Source: Streptomyces fodineus
Lineage (GTDB): Bacteria; Actinomycetota; Actinomycetes; Streptomycetales; Streptomycetaceae
Reading direction: 5' to 3'
Length of the DNA stretch: 64,000 bases
Assembly (NCBI RefSeq): GCF_001735805.1
Contig: NZ_CP017248.1
Location: forward strand, 7,378,001-7,442,000
Under the pieces are notes generated by a model. The model had not been told where the DNA came from. It made no database searches and saw only the letters and a program-made list of their open reading frames with translations. Made by a program: the position numbers and the translations under genes. Within the stretch, counting starts at the first letter, position 1; each line of letters begins with the position of its first letter. Positions 1 through 7,562 of this stretch are shown here, in pieces.

Positions 1-24
1 CGGGAGCCGGGAGCCGGGAGCCGG
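1..24. repeat. short 7-bp tandem repeat
   Basis: Three and a partial copies of the heptamer cgggagc lie directly downstream of the dapA-like gene stop. The tract is too short to infer a role, and its left end is cut by the window edge. Confidence 0.5.
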
Positions 25-41
25 CCATCGCCGGCCGTTGA

Positions 42-944
42 TCAGGCCGCCACGAGCTGCTCGTACCGTGCCAGCAGCGCGTCGGTCGCCTCGCGGCCGG
101 CGGGCAGCAGTGGGGCGCGTACCGGGCCCGCGGGCAGGCCCAGGCGGGTGAGCAGGGCCTTGGCGGTGACCGTGCCGGGCAGGCCCGCGCCCATCATCGC
201 CTCGGTCAACGGCGTTGCCCGCAGCTGGAGTTCGGTCGCCCGGCCGGTCTCGCCCGCGTCGAAGGCGTCGAGGATCGCGGCGATCCGCCCGGGGGCGGCG
301 TTCGCGACCGTGCTCACACAGCCCGCCGCGCCGACCGCGTACAGCGCCAGCACATGCTCGTCGCAGCCCGCGTAGTACGCCAGGTCCGTGTGCGCGAGCA
401 CCTTCTGGGTGCCGAGGAAATCGTAGGAGCAGTCCTTGACGGCCACGATCCGCGGGTGCGCGGCGAGGCGGATGATCGTCTCCGGCTCGATCCGGGTGCC
501 GGTGCGGCCCGGGATGTCGTAGAGCATCACGGGCAGCCCGCTCGCGTCGGCGACCGCGCGGAAGTGCGCCTCCACCGCCTCCTGCGGCGGCCTGCTGTAG
601 TACGGCGTCACCACCAGCACCCCGTCGGCGCCCGCCTTCTGCGCCGCGCGGGCCAGCTCCACGGTGTGCCGGGTGTCGGCGGTGCCCACGCCCGCGACCA
701 GGGGCACCCGGTCGCCGACCGCCTCCCGGACGGCCGCGATCAGCTCCGCCTTCTCCGCGCCCGTGGTGGTGGGCGCCTCGCCCGTGGTGCTGCTGAGCAC
801 CAGGCCGTCGCAGCCCTCGGCCACCAGCCACGCGGCCAGCTTCCGGGCCCCGTCCAGGTCGAGGGCGCCCTCCTCGGTGAACGGCGTGATCATCGCGCAG
901 AGAGTGCGGCCGAAGGGGCGGGCGGAGGTGCGTGTCGTCGTCAT
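42..944 (-). CDS. dapA: 4-hydroxy-tetrahydrodipicolinate synthase (DapA family)
   Basis: The protein has 300 residues, the usual length for a DapA TIM barrel. It shows the family signatures in order: a TTGEAPT substrate-binding segment near residue 55, VVTPYY near 112, the YDIPGRTG catalytic-tyrosine segment near 143, and VAVKDCS holding the Schiff-base lysine near 167. The family condenses pyruvate with aspartate semialdehyde in lysine/diaminopimelate synthesis. The GEAPT and YDIPGRTG motifs fit a true DapA better than a sugar-acid aldolase, but Streptomyces carry several paralogues and the gene is monocistronic here, so a catabolic role is possible. It is transcribed leftward from an AT-rich intergenic region containing a 15-bp palindrome. 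Confidence 0.8.
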   Translation of the reverse strand: MTTTRTSARPFGRTLCAMITPFTEEGALDLDGARKLAAWLVAEGCDGLVLSSTTGEAPTTTGAEKAELIAAVREAVGDRVPLVAGVGTADTRHTVELARAAQKAGADGVLVVTPYYSRPPQEAVEAHFRAVADASGLPVMLYDIPGRTGTRIEPETIIRLAAHPRIVAVKDCSYDFLGTQKVLAHTDLAYYAGCDEHVLALYAVGAAGCVSTVANAAPGRIAAILDAFDAGETGRATELQLRATPLTEAMMGAGLPGTVTAKALLTRLGLPAGPVRAPLLPAGREATDALLARYEQLVAA

Positions 945-969
945 ACGAGTAGTCTCGGCACCGTCAAGG

Positions 970-984
970 TTAAGCTCTACTTAA
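970..984. promoter_or_regulatory. palindromic operator candidate upstream of dapA
   Basis: A perfect inverted repeat (ttaag, 5-nt spacer ctcta, cttaa) lies 26-40 nt upstream of the dapA-like start. It sits in an AT-rich stretch (about 968-1015) that stands out from the GC-rich surroundings. Position and symmetry suggest a repressor site overlapping a promoter. The cognate regulator is unknown. Confidence 0.4.
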
Positions 985-1111
985 TTCTGCTACGATATAT
1001 TGATAAGCATTACTGATGGGTAAGGGTGGCGGCCGAAGGTCCTGTGTCCAACTCGGCCCTTCATGGGTCACTATGGCCGGAGGGTCACCGACGTCCGTCA
1101 TGGGAGGCGCC

Positions 1112-1255
1112 ATGAAGCTCGGCAAGGCACTGGCCACCGGAGTCGCCGAGGAGCGGCCGCTCGTCCACGAAGAGCAGACCCCGCTTCCCGAGGAGACCGC
1201 AGCCCGCAGCGAACCGGCCGAGCCGGCCCGCGAAGAGGTCCAGGCCGCCCGATGA
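1112..1255 (+). CDS. small acidic protein of unknown function (47 aa)
   Basis: The ATG at 1112 is preceded by a strong ribosome-binding site (gggagg, 4 nt away), which favours it over the in-frame ATG at 1016. The 47-residue product begins MKLGKALATG and then becomes rich in Glu, Pro and Ala, with no membrane segment or cysteine. Its stop overlaps the start of the next gene in an ATGA junction, so the two are translationally coupled and probably co-functional. I do not recognise a family. Confidence 0.55.
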   Translation: MKLGKALATGVAEERPLVHEEQTPLPEETAARSEPAEPAREEVQAAR

Positions 1256-1947
1256 GACTGCGGCTCCCGGCCGAACGCCCGGCGGAGCCGCCGACCGGAT
1301 ACAAGATCGCCCACCCGGTGCTGTCCCAGGACGGCACCCGGGCCTGCTTCACCGGCGTGTCGCTCGGCGGCGCGCTGCCGTACGCCGTGCTCGACGACGC
1401 CTCCTGCGTCTACGGCCGCCGGCACCGCGCGCCCGCGCGGCTGTGCGACTGCGGCTTCCACTGCGTCCACGACCGCGCGGCCGCCGAGGCCATGCTGTGC
1501 ACGGCCGAGCACCGGACGGCACTCCTGCTGGAGGTCTGCGTGCTCGGCGCCTACATCCGTTTCGAGCGTGGCTTCCGCTATGCCCGGCAGCGGGTGCGCA
1601 CGGCCACCGTCGGCCCGTGCGACTGTGGCACCACCGCCGTCGCGCTGGCCGACGCCGGCTGGGGCAGGCCCGGCTGGCGGGCCCTCGCCCCCGTCTGCCC
1701 CGGCTGCGTGCGCGGCCGTACGTCCGTCTCGCTCGCCGGCTTCGCCCGGCTGGCCGGACAGGGGCTGCGGATGGTGGCGCGGGGCGGCGGTACGGGGAGC
1801 CCGTCCACCGGGTCGGCGGTCGGCACGGAGCCGGGCGTACCCGAACTCGTCGCGGAAGCCGCACTGTTGCAGGCGCGCCTGGACTGGTTCCAGAGCCAAC
1901 TCGCGCGCCTCGGTGAACGCGGTACCGGGGGCGCGGGTCAGGACTGA
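1252..1947 (+). CDS. cysteine-rich protein of unknown function
   Basis: The 231-residue product starts at the ATG that overlaps the upstream stop. It contains three clustered cysteine groups (CDCGFHC near residue 63, CDCG near 123, CPGC near 150), which suggests one or two structural zinc sites. The last 50 residues are Gly/Ser-rich followed by a short amphipathic helix. No catalytic motif or transmembrane helix is evident. Coupling with the 47-aa protein is the only functional context. I do not recognise the family. Zinc binding is inferred from cysteine spacing alone. Confidence 0.6.
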   Translation: MRLRLPAERPAEPPTGYKIAHPVLSQDGTRACFTGVSLGGALPYAVLDDASCVYGRRHRAPARLCDCGFHCVHDRAAAEAMLCTAEHRTALLLEVCVLGAYIRFERGFRYARQRVRTATVGPCDCGTTAVALADAGWGRPGWRALAPVCPGCVRGRTSVSLAGFARLAGQGLRMVARGGGTGSPSTGSAVGTEPGVPELVAEAALLQARLDWFQSQLARLGERGTGGAGQD

Positions 1948-2049
1948 CGGTCTGATGGTCTTCGTCCCGGGTACCCGGATGTGTACGGAGAGGAGGCGGT
2001 CGTCCTGGCCTCAGCGTTCCGCCACCACTGTCAGCGAAAGGGCACACCG

Positions 2050-2418
2050 ATGACGCACAGGATCCCGCACGGCAAGGGCGCCAAGGGCCCCGACGAACTG
2101 CGGCAGCAGATCGAGCACGCGCGCAGCCAACTCGGCGACAGCGTCTCCCACTTGATCGGCAAGGCCGATGTGAAGGGCCGGGCCCAGGCGCGGGCCGCGG
2201 ACATGATGGACAAGGCCGGCGCCATGACCGTACAGCTGCGCGAGAGCGCCGCACACGCCGGTCACACGGCGCAGGACAGGGCGGCCGCGGCCGGGCACGC
2301 CGTTCAGGGCAGGGCCGCCCACACCCTCGAGCGGGTGCCGAAGCCGGCACTGGTCGCCGGCGCGGCGGGCGCCGCCCTCGCCGCGGTGGGCGTGCTGCGC
2401 CGCCGGCATCACCACTGA
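2050..2418 (+). CDS. DUF3618 family protein
   Basis: The ATG at 2050 fits the domain start better than the ORF extension to 1981. The 122-residue product has the DUF3618 layout: an N-terminal PDELRQQIEHAR..LGDSVSHL segment, a long Ala/Gln/His-rich amphipathic helical stretch, and a C-terminal hydrophobic segment (LVAGAAGAALAAVGVL) ending in Arg/His. Members are small actinobacterial proteins, probably peripheral or single-pass membrane proteins, with no known biochemical role. It stands alone ahead of a strong inverted repeat belonging to the next gene. Confidence 0.75.
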   Translation: MTHRIPHGKGAKGPDELRQQIEHARSQLGDSVSHLIGKADVKGRAQARAADMMDKAGAMTVQLRESAAHAGHTAQDRAAAAGHAVQGRAAHTLERVPKPALVAGAAGAALAAVGVLRRRHHH

Positions 2419-2443
2419 CCCCCGCCGGTCAAGGGGTTCCGCC

Positions 2444-2503
2444 CCACCCTCTCACCGAAAACTCGGTCCGCCTGGACAGTAAAAGTTTTCGGTGAGAGGG
2501 TGG
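2444..2503. promoter_or_regulatory. perfect 20-bp inverted repeat at the regulator's start
   Basis: Positions 2444-2463 are the exact reverse complement of 2484-2503, with a 20-nt spacer. The right arm contains the gagaggg ribosome-binding site of the regulator whose ATG is at 2508. The element could be a two-half-site operator for autoregulation, an RNA hairpin that buries the ribosome-binding site, or a terminator for the upstream DUF3618 gene. Position and perfect symmetry are seen directly. The mechanism is inferred. Confidence 0.75.
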
Positions 2504-2507
2504 ACGC

Positions 2508-3116
2508 ATGCTGGACGTGACCGTGATCGAGGACCCCGAGGCCGCGGCCGTGTCGCTGGACCCCGTCCGGGCCCGGCTGCTCGCCGAGCTGGCCGCCGAG
2601 CCCGCGTCGGCGGCGATGCTGGCCGGCAAGGTCGGACTGCCCCGGCAGAAGGTGAACTACCACCTCAAGGCGCTGGAGCGGCACGGCCTGGTCGAGCTCG
2701 CCGGAGAGCGCCGCAAGGGCAATGTCACCGAGCGGCTGATGCGCGCGACCGCCGCGTCGTACGTCATCTCGCCGGCCGCCCTGCCCGCCGTGCAGCCGGA
2801 CCCGGACCGCTTCCGCGACCAGCTCTCCGCGCGCTGGCTGCTCGCGCTCGGTGCCCGCCTGGTGCGCGACGTCGGCGTGCTGATCACCGGCGCCGCCAAG
2901 GCCAGGAAGCAGCTGGCGACCTACGCCCTGGACGGCCAGGTCCGCTTCGCCTCCGCCGCCGACCGCGCGGCCTTCGTGCAGGAGCTGACGGCGGGCGTGA
3001 GCGCGCTGATCCGCAAGTACGACGCCCCCGACGCCGAGGCCGGCCGCGACCACCGGATCGTCGTCGCCCTCCACCCCACGGTCAAGGACCGGCCCACCCC
3101 CGCACTGGATCAGTGA
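2508..3116 (+). CDS. ArsR-like winged-helix regulator
   Basis: The 202-residue protein has a winged-helix domain in residues 15-75: VRARLLAEL, a recognition helix GLPRQKVNYHLKALERHGLVEL, then the wing AGERRKGNVTERLMRAT. This is the pattern of ArsR/MarR-like one-component repressors. The C-terminal 120 residues form an uncharacterised, probably helical, sensing or dimerisation domain with no obvious metal-binding cysteines. It lies 14 nt upstream of an SRPBCC protein, a common pairing in which the regulator controls both genes. The inverted repeat at 2444-2503 is the likely operator or leader hairpin. Confidence 0.8.
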   Translation: MLDVTVIEDPEAAAVSLDPVRARLLAELAAEPASAAMLAGKVGLPRQKVNYHLKALERHGLVELAGERRKGNVTERLMRATAASYVISPAALPAVQPDPDRFRDQLSARWLLALGARLVRDVGVLITGAAKARKQLATYALDGQVRFASAADRAAFVQELTAGVSALIRKYDAPDAEAGRDHRIVVALHPTVKDRPTPALDQ

Positions 3117-3130
3117 GCAGGAGCCCCGCC

Positions 3131-3868
3131 ATGTCCCAGGAATTCGAGATCGTCCGCGAGTTCGAGGTCGACGCCCCGCCCGAGAAGGTCTGGGAGGCCG
3201 TCACCACCGGCACCGGTGGTTATCTGTGGCCGATGGACCCGCCCGAGCCGCGCGAAGGGGGCAAGGGCCCCTTCGGGTCCACCGTCACCGCCTGGGACCC
3301 GCCCCACCGCTACACCAACCGCAGCGAGAACGTGGGCATGCCGACCCAGTCGGTCAACGAGCTCGGCTACACCATCGAGTCCCGTGACGAGGGCCGCCGC
3401 GCCTGGGTGCGCTACGTCCACAGCGGCATCTTCACCGACGACTGGAACAACCAGTACGACGGCGCGAGCAAGCACACCAACTTCTATCTGCACACCCTGC
3501 GCGAGTACCTCACGCACTTCGCGCCCCGCCCGGTCACCTTCGCCCAGCTGCAAGGACCCGCGGCCTCGCGGACCCCGCGGGCGCTCGCCGCCGTCGGCCG
3601 TGCCCTCGGCCTGGCGGACGACACGGCCGCGGGGACGAAGGTGACCGTCCAGGGCCCCGGCGGGCGGACCCTGGACGCCGTACTCGACTACCGGAACCCG
3701 TACTTCGTCGGGCTGCGCACCGACCACGCCCTCATCCGGTTCTTCGGACGCGGCCACTGGGGCGCCCCGCTCGGCATCAGCATCCACGACTTCGCGCCGG
3801 ACGCCGACGCCGAGGCGAACGAGAGTGCGTGGCAGGCCTGGCTGAACGAGGTGTTCAGCCGGGCGTGA
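3131..3868 (+). CDS. SRPBCC (AHSA1-like) domain protein
   Basis: The 245-residue product begins MSQEFEIVREFEVDAPPEKVWEAVT, the typical first strand and helix of the START/AHSA1-like ligand-binding fold. Conserved aromatic positions follow (WDPPHRY, WVRYVHSG). About 70 C-terminal residues beyond the core may be a degenerate second module. The ATG at 3131 lies 14 nt after the regulator's stop, so the two are an operon. Members bind hydrophobic ligands or modulate partner proteins. The specific ligand is not predictable. Confidence 0.75.
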   Translation: MSQEFEIVREFEVDAPPEKVWEAVTTGTGGYLWPMDPPEPREGGKGPFGSTVTAWDPPHRYTNRSENVGMPTQSVNELGYTIESRDEGRRAWVRYVHSGIFTDDWNNQYDGASKHTNFYLHTLREYLTHFAPRPVTFAQLQGPAASRTPRALAAVGRALGLADDTAAGTKVTVQGPGGRTLDAVLDYRNPYFVGLRTDHALIRFFGRGHWGAPLGISIHDFAPDADAEANESAWQAWLNEVFSRA

Positions 3869-3877
3869 CCACCCTGA

Positions 3878-5704
3878 TCAGGGACGGAACCGCAGCACCT
3901 GCGGGTCGTGGTCGCTGATCTGGTCGTTGAACTCCGCGTTGATGTGCACGCTGTCGTACTCGAAGTCGCAGCCGCGCCGGATCGCCGGGCTGATCAGGAT
4001 CTGGTCCAGGACCTGCTCGTTGCCCTGGTAGTCGTAGGTGTAACGCTCGCTCCTGGGCAGCGACTTGATCGCCGACCACAGCTCGCCGTCGCCCTCGAGG
4101 ATCTTCGCGGTGCCGGAGAACTCGAAGTCGTTCATGTCGCCGAGCGCGATGACGTTCGCGTTCTTCTGGACGGCCAGGATGTCCTTGACGAACGCGTTCA
4201 CCTCGGTCGCCTGCGCGTGGCGCTGGATCTCCGAGCTGCGCGTCGGCGGCTGGTACTGCGAGGTCAGGCCCTGGTCGCCGCCCTTGGAGACCAGGTGGTT
4301 GGCGATCACGAAGACGGTCTTGCCGCGGAAGGCGAACTGGCCGGCCAGCGGCTTGCGGCTGTCCTTCCAGGCCGCGTTCGCCGGGTCGATCCGGCCGGGG
4401 GAGGCCGTCAGCTCGGCCTTGCCGTTCACCTTGGTGACCCCGACCGCGGTGGTGGAGTCGCCGCCCGCGCGGTCCACGAAGGACACCCGCTCGGGGTTGA
4501 ACAGGAACACCTGGCGGATGTTGCCGCCCGGCTCGCCGCCGTCCTGGTCGTTGACCGGGTTGATCGAGCGCCAGTCGTACTTCGGGCCGCCCGCCGCGAC
4601 GATCGCGTCGATCAGCTTGTTCACGGTGACGCTCGCGTCGACCGTGCCGTCGTCCGTGGCGCCGTCGTTGTCCTGGATCTCCTCCAGGGACACGATGTCC
4701 GGCGACTGGAGGTTGTTCACGATCGCGGCGGCGTGCTGGTCGAAGGTGTTGTCCGACGGGTCGAGGTTCTCGACGTTGTACGTCGCCACCGCCAGCTCGC
4801 GGCTGGACTGCTTCCGGGTCGTCTCGCGCTCCAGGCCGCCGCTCCGCAGCGTGCCGAGCTTGCTCGCGACCAGGGTGTAGCCGCCGAACTGGTTGAAGTC
4901 CAGCGGGCCGGTGGTGGTGCCCTCCAGGGTGTCGCCGACGTTCGCCTTCGGGAAGTCGGCGGTCGCGCCCAGCGACTGGATCTGCAGCCGGCCGGTGTTC
5001 TGCGAGTCGTAGGAGCCGTAGACCGTGCCGCCGCGGCGGTTGCCGTGCTCCCACGGCTTCACGGTGACCCACAGCTCGCTGTACGGGTCGGTGCGGCCGA
5101 CCACGCGGGTGTCCTCGACCTGGACGTTCATGCCCTCCAGGGACTCGTAGTAGTCCAGGGCGTACTTCGACGGGTCCAGGGTGAGGCCGTTGATCGAGCC
5201 GCCGGCGGCGGTGTCGCCCTCGGGGGCGTACTCGTCCGGCACCGAGTCCTCGTCGATCACGACCGGCGCCGGGGCCGCGTTGCCGGTGGAGACCGTGGTG
5301 ACCGTCGGCTTGGTGATCTCCGTGACGGACTGGTTGCCGGAGGAGGCGCCGCCCGGGACGAACTCCGAGACCGTGCCGGTCACCGTCACCGAGTCGCCGG
5401 CCGCGACCTTCGGCGTGGCGCCGGTGAAGACGAACACGCCCTCGCTGGTGGCCGGGTCGTCGTCCGGGTTGGGATCCTGGATCCAGAAGCCTCTGGAGGA
5501 GCCGTAGGTGCGCGTGGCCGTGACGATGCCGGGCACGTCCGTCACCTTCTGGCCCGCGTACGGCGATATTCGGGTGGTGCCCTGAATGTCGTGGATGCGC
5601 ACCGAGTCGGCGTGCGCGGGGGAGGTGAGGACGACGGCGGACGCCGCGCTGCAGACGGCGGCGACGGTGAGCGCGGCGAGGCGCGCGGAAGACCTGCTCG
5701 GCAA
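3878..5704 (-). CDS. secreted endonuclease/exonuclease/phosphatase family nuclease (ExeM/NucH-like)
   Basis: The best start is a TTG at 5704 preceded by a close ggaggg ribosome-binding site, giving 608 residues with a Sec signal peptide ending at AHA near residue 33. An OB-like domain follows (VPGIVTATRTYG..GFWIQDP). The C-terminal half is an EEP nuclease domain with the key segments TYNVENLDP, SLEEIQDNDG, NHLVSKGGD, ALGDMNDF and SDHDPQV, which carry the Asn, Glu, His and Asp catalytic and metal ligands. Family members are extracellular DNases used for DNA or phosphate scavenging. The gene is monocistronic. The ORF extends further upstream but that part lacks a plausible signal sequence. Confidence 0.85.
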   Translation of the reverse strand: MPSRSSARLAALTVAAVCSAASAVVLTSPAHADSVRIHDIQGTTRISPYAGQKVTDVPGIVTATRTYGSSRGFWIQDPNPDDDPATSEGVFVFTGATPKVAAGDSVTVTGTVSEFVPGGASSGNQSVTEITKPTVTTVSTGNAAPAPVVIDEDSVPDEYAPEGDTAAGGSINGLTLDPSKYALDYYESLEGMNVQVEDTRVVGRTDPYSELWVTVKPWEHGNRRGGTVYGSYDSQNTGRLQIQSLGATADFPKANVGDTLEGTTTGPLDFNQFGGYTLVASKLGTLRSGGLERETTRKQSSRELAVATYNVENLDPSDNTFDQHAAAIVNNLQSPDIVSLEEIQDNDGATDDGTVDASVTVNKLIDAIVAAGGPKYDWRSINPVNDQDGGEPGGNIRQVFLFNPERVSFVDRAGGDSTTAVGVTKVNGKAELTASPGRIDPANAAWKDSRKPLAGQFAFRGKTVFVIANHLVSKGGDQGLTSQYQPPTRSSEIQRHAQATEVNAFVKDILAVQKNANVIALGDMNDFEFSGTAKILEGDGELWSAIKSLPRSERYTYDYQGNEQVLDQILISPAIRRGCDFEYDSVHINAEFNDQISDHDPQVLRFRP

Positions 5705-5970
5705 GGGTTCCCTCCGGGGACGTGACGATGCGCCGGGACGAGGGTGGTACGGGAGCGTGCGGGGCTCGTAGCCCTCCGTGACACGCGTAGAGCCGAGTGA
5801 ACAGTTGTCCCCCCAACTTCTACGCGCGTCAATCTCCAGCCTGCGCACGGGAGTTGTCAAGGTTTCGGCCATGTACGGCCGCTGACGGGGAGATGAACCG
5901 GGCGGCATGGGTGGAAATCCGTCTAGGCTGAGCGGCTGAGCCCGTTTCACGGTCCGAGGAGAACCAGCCG

Positions 5971-7398
5971 ATGTCAGACAGCGCCCCCCTGCCGCCCGTA
6001 CGGCTGCATCCCGAAGCGGAGCTGGCACGCGCCGCGCTGTCCACGCCGCTGCTCTCCCGTGCCGCCCGCCTCGCCCGCTGGGCCGGGCCCGAGACCCGCG
6101 TGGACGCCGGCGGCGGCTTGGCCGAGGAGCAGCTGCCGGCCGCCGCCGAACTGCTCGGGCTGAGCGGTGACGACGCCGCCGCGTACGCCAGTGAGGCCTG
6201 GCGGGTCGCCGTGGACGCCGGACTGGTCGAGATCGTGGACGAGGAGGCCGGGACGGTCCGGGCGGGCGAGGAGCTGAAGCTGCTCACCGGGGGCTCCCCG
6301 GCCGATGTGCTCGCCGTGTGGCTCACCGCGCTGGAGACCGTCGTCGCCGATGCGAGCGTGCCCGATCTGGACGATCTGGTCGACGCCCTGGACGAGGGCG
6401 GGGAGGTCGATTTCTCGTCACTCGACTGGGACCCCGAGGCCGAGGCCGAGTTCCTCGACGGCGTCCTCGGCAATCTGTATCTGCTGACGGTCGGTGAGGA
6501 CGGCCCCGGCGGCGGACCTGTCCCGCTGCCCGCCCTCGCCGCCTCGATGATCGTCCCCGACGACATGGCGGAGCCCACCAACGACGTCCTGGAGCAGGTC
6601 TCCGACGCGATGATGCGGCTCGACGACCAGTTCCGGGTGCTGGAGCCGGTCGGGCTCGTGGAGTACCAGCCGGTGGACGAGGCCTTGATGGCCGACGCCG
6701 AGGACGAGCCGGCGGCGCAGCTGGACGACGCCGATGTCTCGCGGTACGGCATGGTCCGGCTGACCCCGCTCGGTGCGTACGGGCTGCGGGCGCGGCTGCT
6801 GGAGGCCGGATTCGAGGCGCCGGCCGTCGGTGAACTCGCCGACAAGGGCGCGGACGCGCTGCTCGACGGCACGGCGCGGTTCGGGCAGGACGCGGCGCGG
6901 GCCGAGACCGAGCAGTGGCTCGCCCGCCGTGAACCGCTGGACGCGGCAAGGGAGTTGCTGGCGGCGGCACGCGGCGCCGACCCGGGCGCGCCGCTGCGCA
7001 GGCTGCGCTGCCAGCAGGCCCTGTCCCTGATCGGCGCGGAGGCCGAGCCCGCGCTGCGGGAGGTGCTGGACGATCCGGAACTGGGCGGCCTGGCCCGCGT
7101 GTGGCTCAGCGAACGGGGTGCCGCCGGGGTGCCGGCGCCGTCCGAGGCGCTGGTGTTCTGGCTGACCATCGACACGGTGGCCGCGCAGCTCGCGGCCGAG
7201 GGCAACTCCGAGGAGCTGCAGGCGCTGGTGGAGGGGCTGGCCGCGCAGCACAGCGGGTTCTTCGCCGCGGCCTGGCGGGTGGGGCATCCGGCCACCGCCG
7301 ATGTGCTGGAGGCGATGGGGCGGCTGCATCCGGACAAGAAGGTGGCGAAGGAGGCCCGCAAGGCCGCGTTCAAGGCGCGCTCCCAGCAGGGTGGTTGA
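5971..7398 (+). CDS. helical repeat-like protein of unknown function
   Basis: The 475-residue acidic protein starts at an ATG with a gaggag ribosome-binding site. It lacks a signal peptide and membrane helices. Residues 1-100 resemble a winged-helix-like segment, the middle is very acidic (DEGGEVDFSSLDWDPEAEAE), and the last 170 residues contain HEAT-like helical pairs (LRRLRCQQALSLIGAEAEPALREVLDDPELGGLARVWL). It is probably a cytoplasmic scaffold or adaptor. I know of no characterised homologue and assign no function. Confidence 0.65.
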   Translation: MSDSAPLPPVRLHPEAELARAALSTPLLSRAARLARWAGPETRVDAGGGLAEEQLPAAAELLGLSGDDAAAYASEAWRVAVDAGLVEIVDEEAGTVRAGEELKLLTGGSPADVLAVWLTALETVVADASVPDLDDLVDALDEGGEVDFSSLDWDPEAEAEFLDGVLGNLYLLTVGEDGPGGGPVPLPALAASMIVPDDMAEPTNDVLEQVSDAMMRLDDQFRVLEPVGLVEYQPVDEALMADAEDEPAAQLDDADVSRYGMVRLTPLGAYGLRARLLEAGFEAPAVGELADKGADALLDGTARFGQDAARAETEQWLARREPLDAARELLAAARGADPGAPLRRLRCQQALSLIGAEAEPALREVLDDPELGGLARVWLSERGAAGVPAPSEALVFWLTIDTVAAQLAAEGNSEELQALVEGLAAQHSGFFAAAWRVGHPATADVLEAMGRLHPDKKVAKEARKAAFKARSQQGG

Positions 7399-7562
7399 AA
7401 GTCCCTTGAGCCCGTCATGGGTCGGTGCGTACGGATTCTTGGACGAGGGCCCCTGAGGTAGCCCGGCGTTCAGCTCCTGTTCATGGTGTGGCGAGAGCGT
7501 GTGCGCCGAACGGGGTCCGCCTTCCAGCCGCGGCACTCCCACCGTCTCAGGAGACACACACC

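Noticed and set aside
3908..5725. 605-residue rightward frame
   Set aside because: It is antisense to the secreted EEP nuclease. Val/Arg/Asp-rich composition and no motifs.
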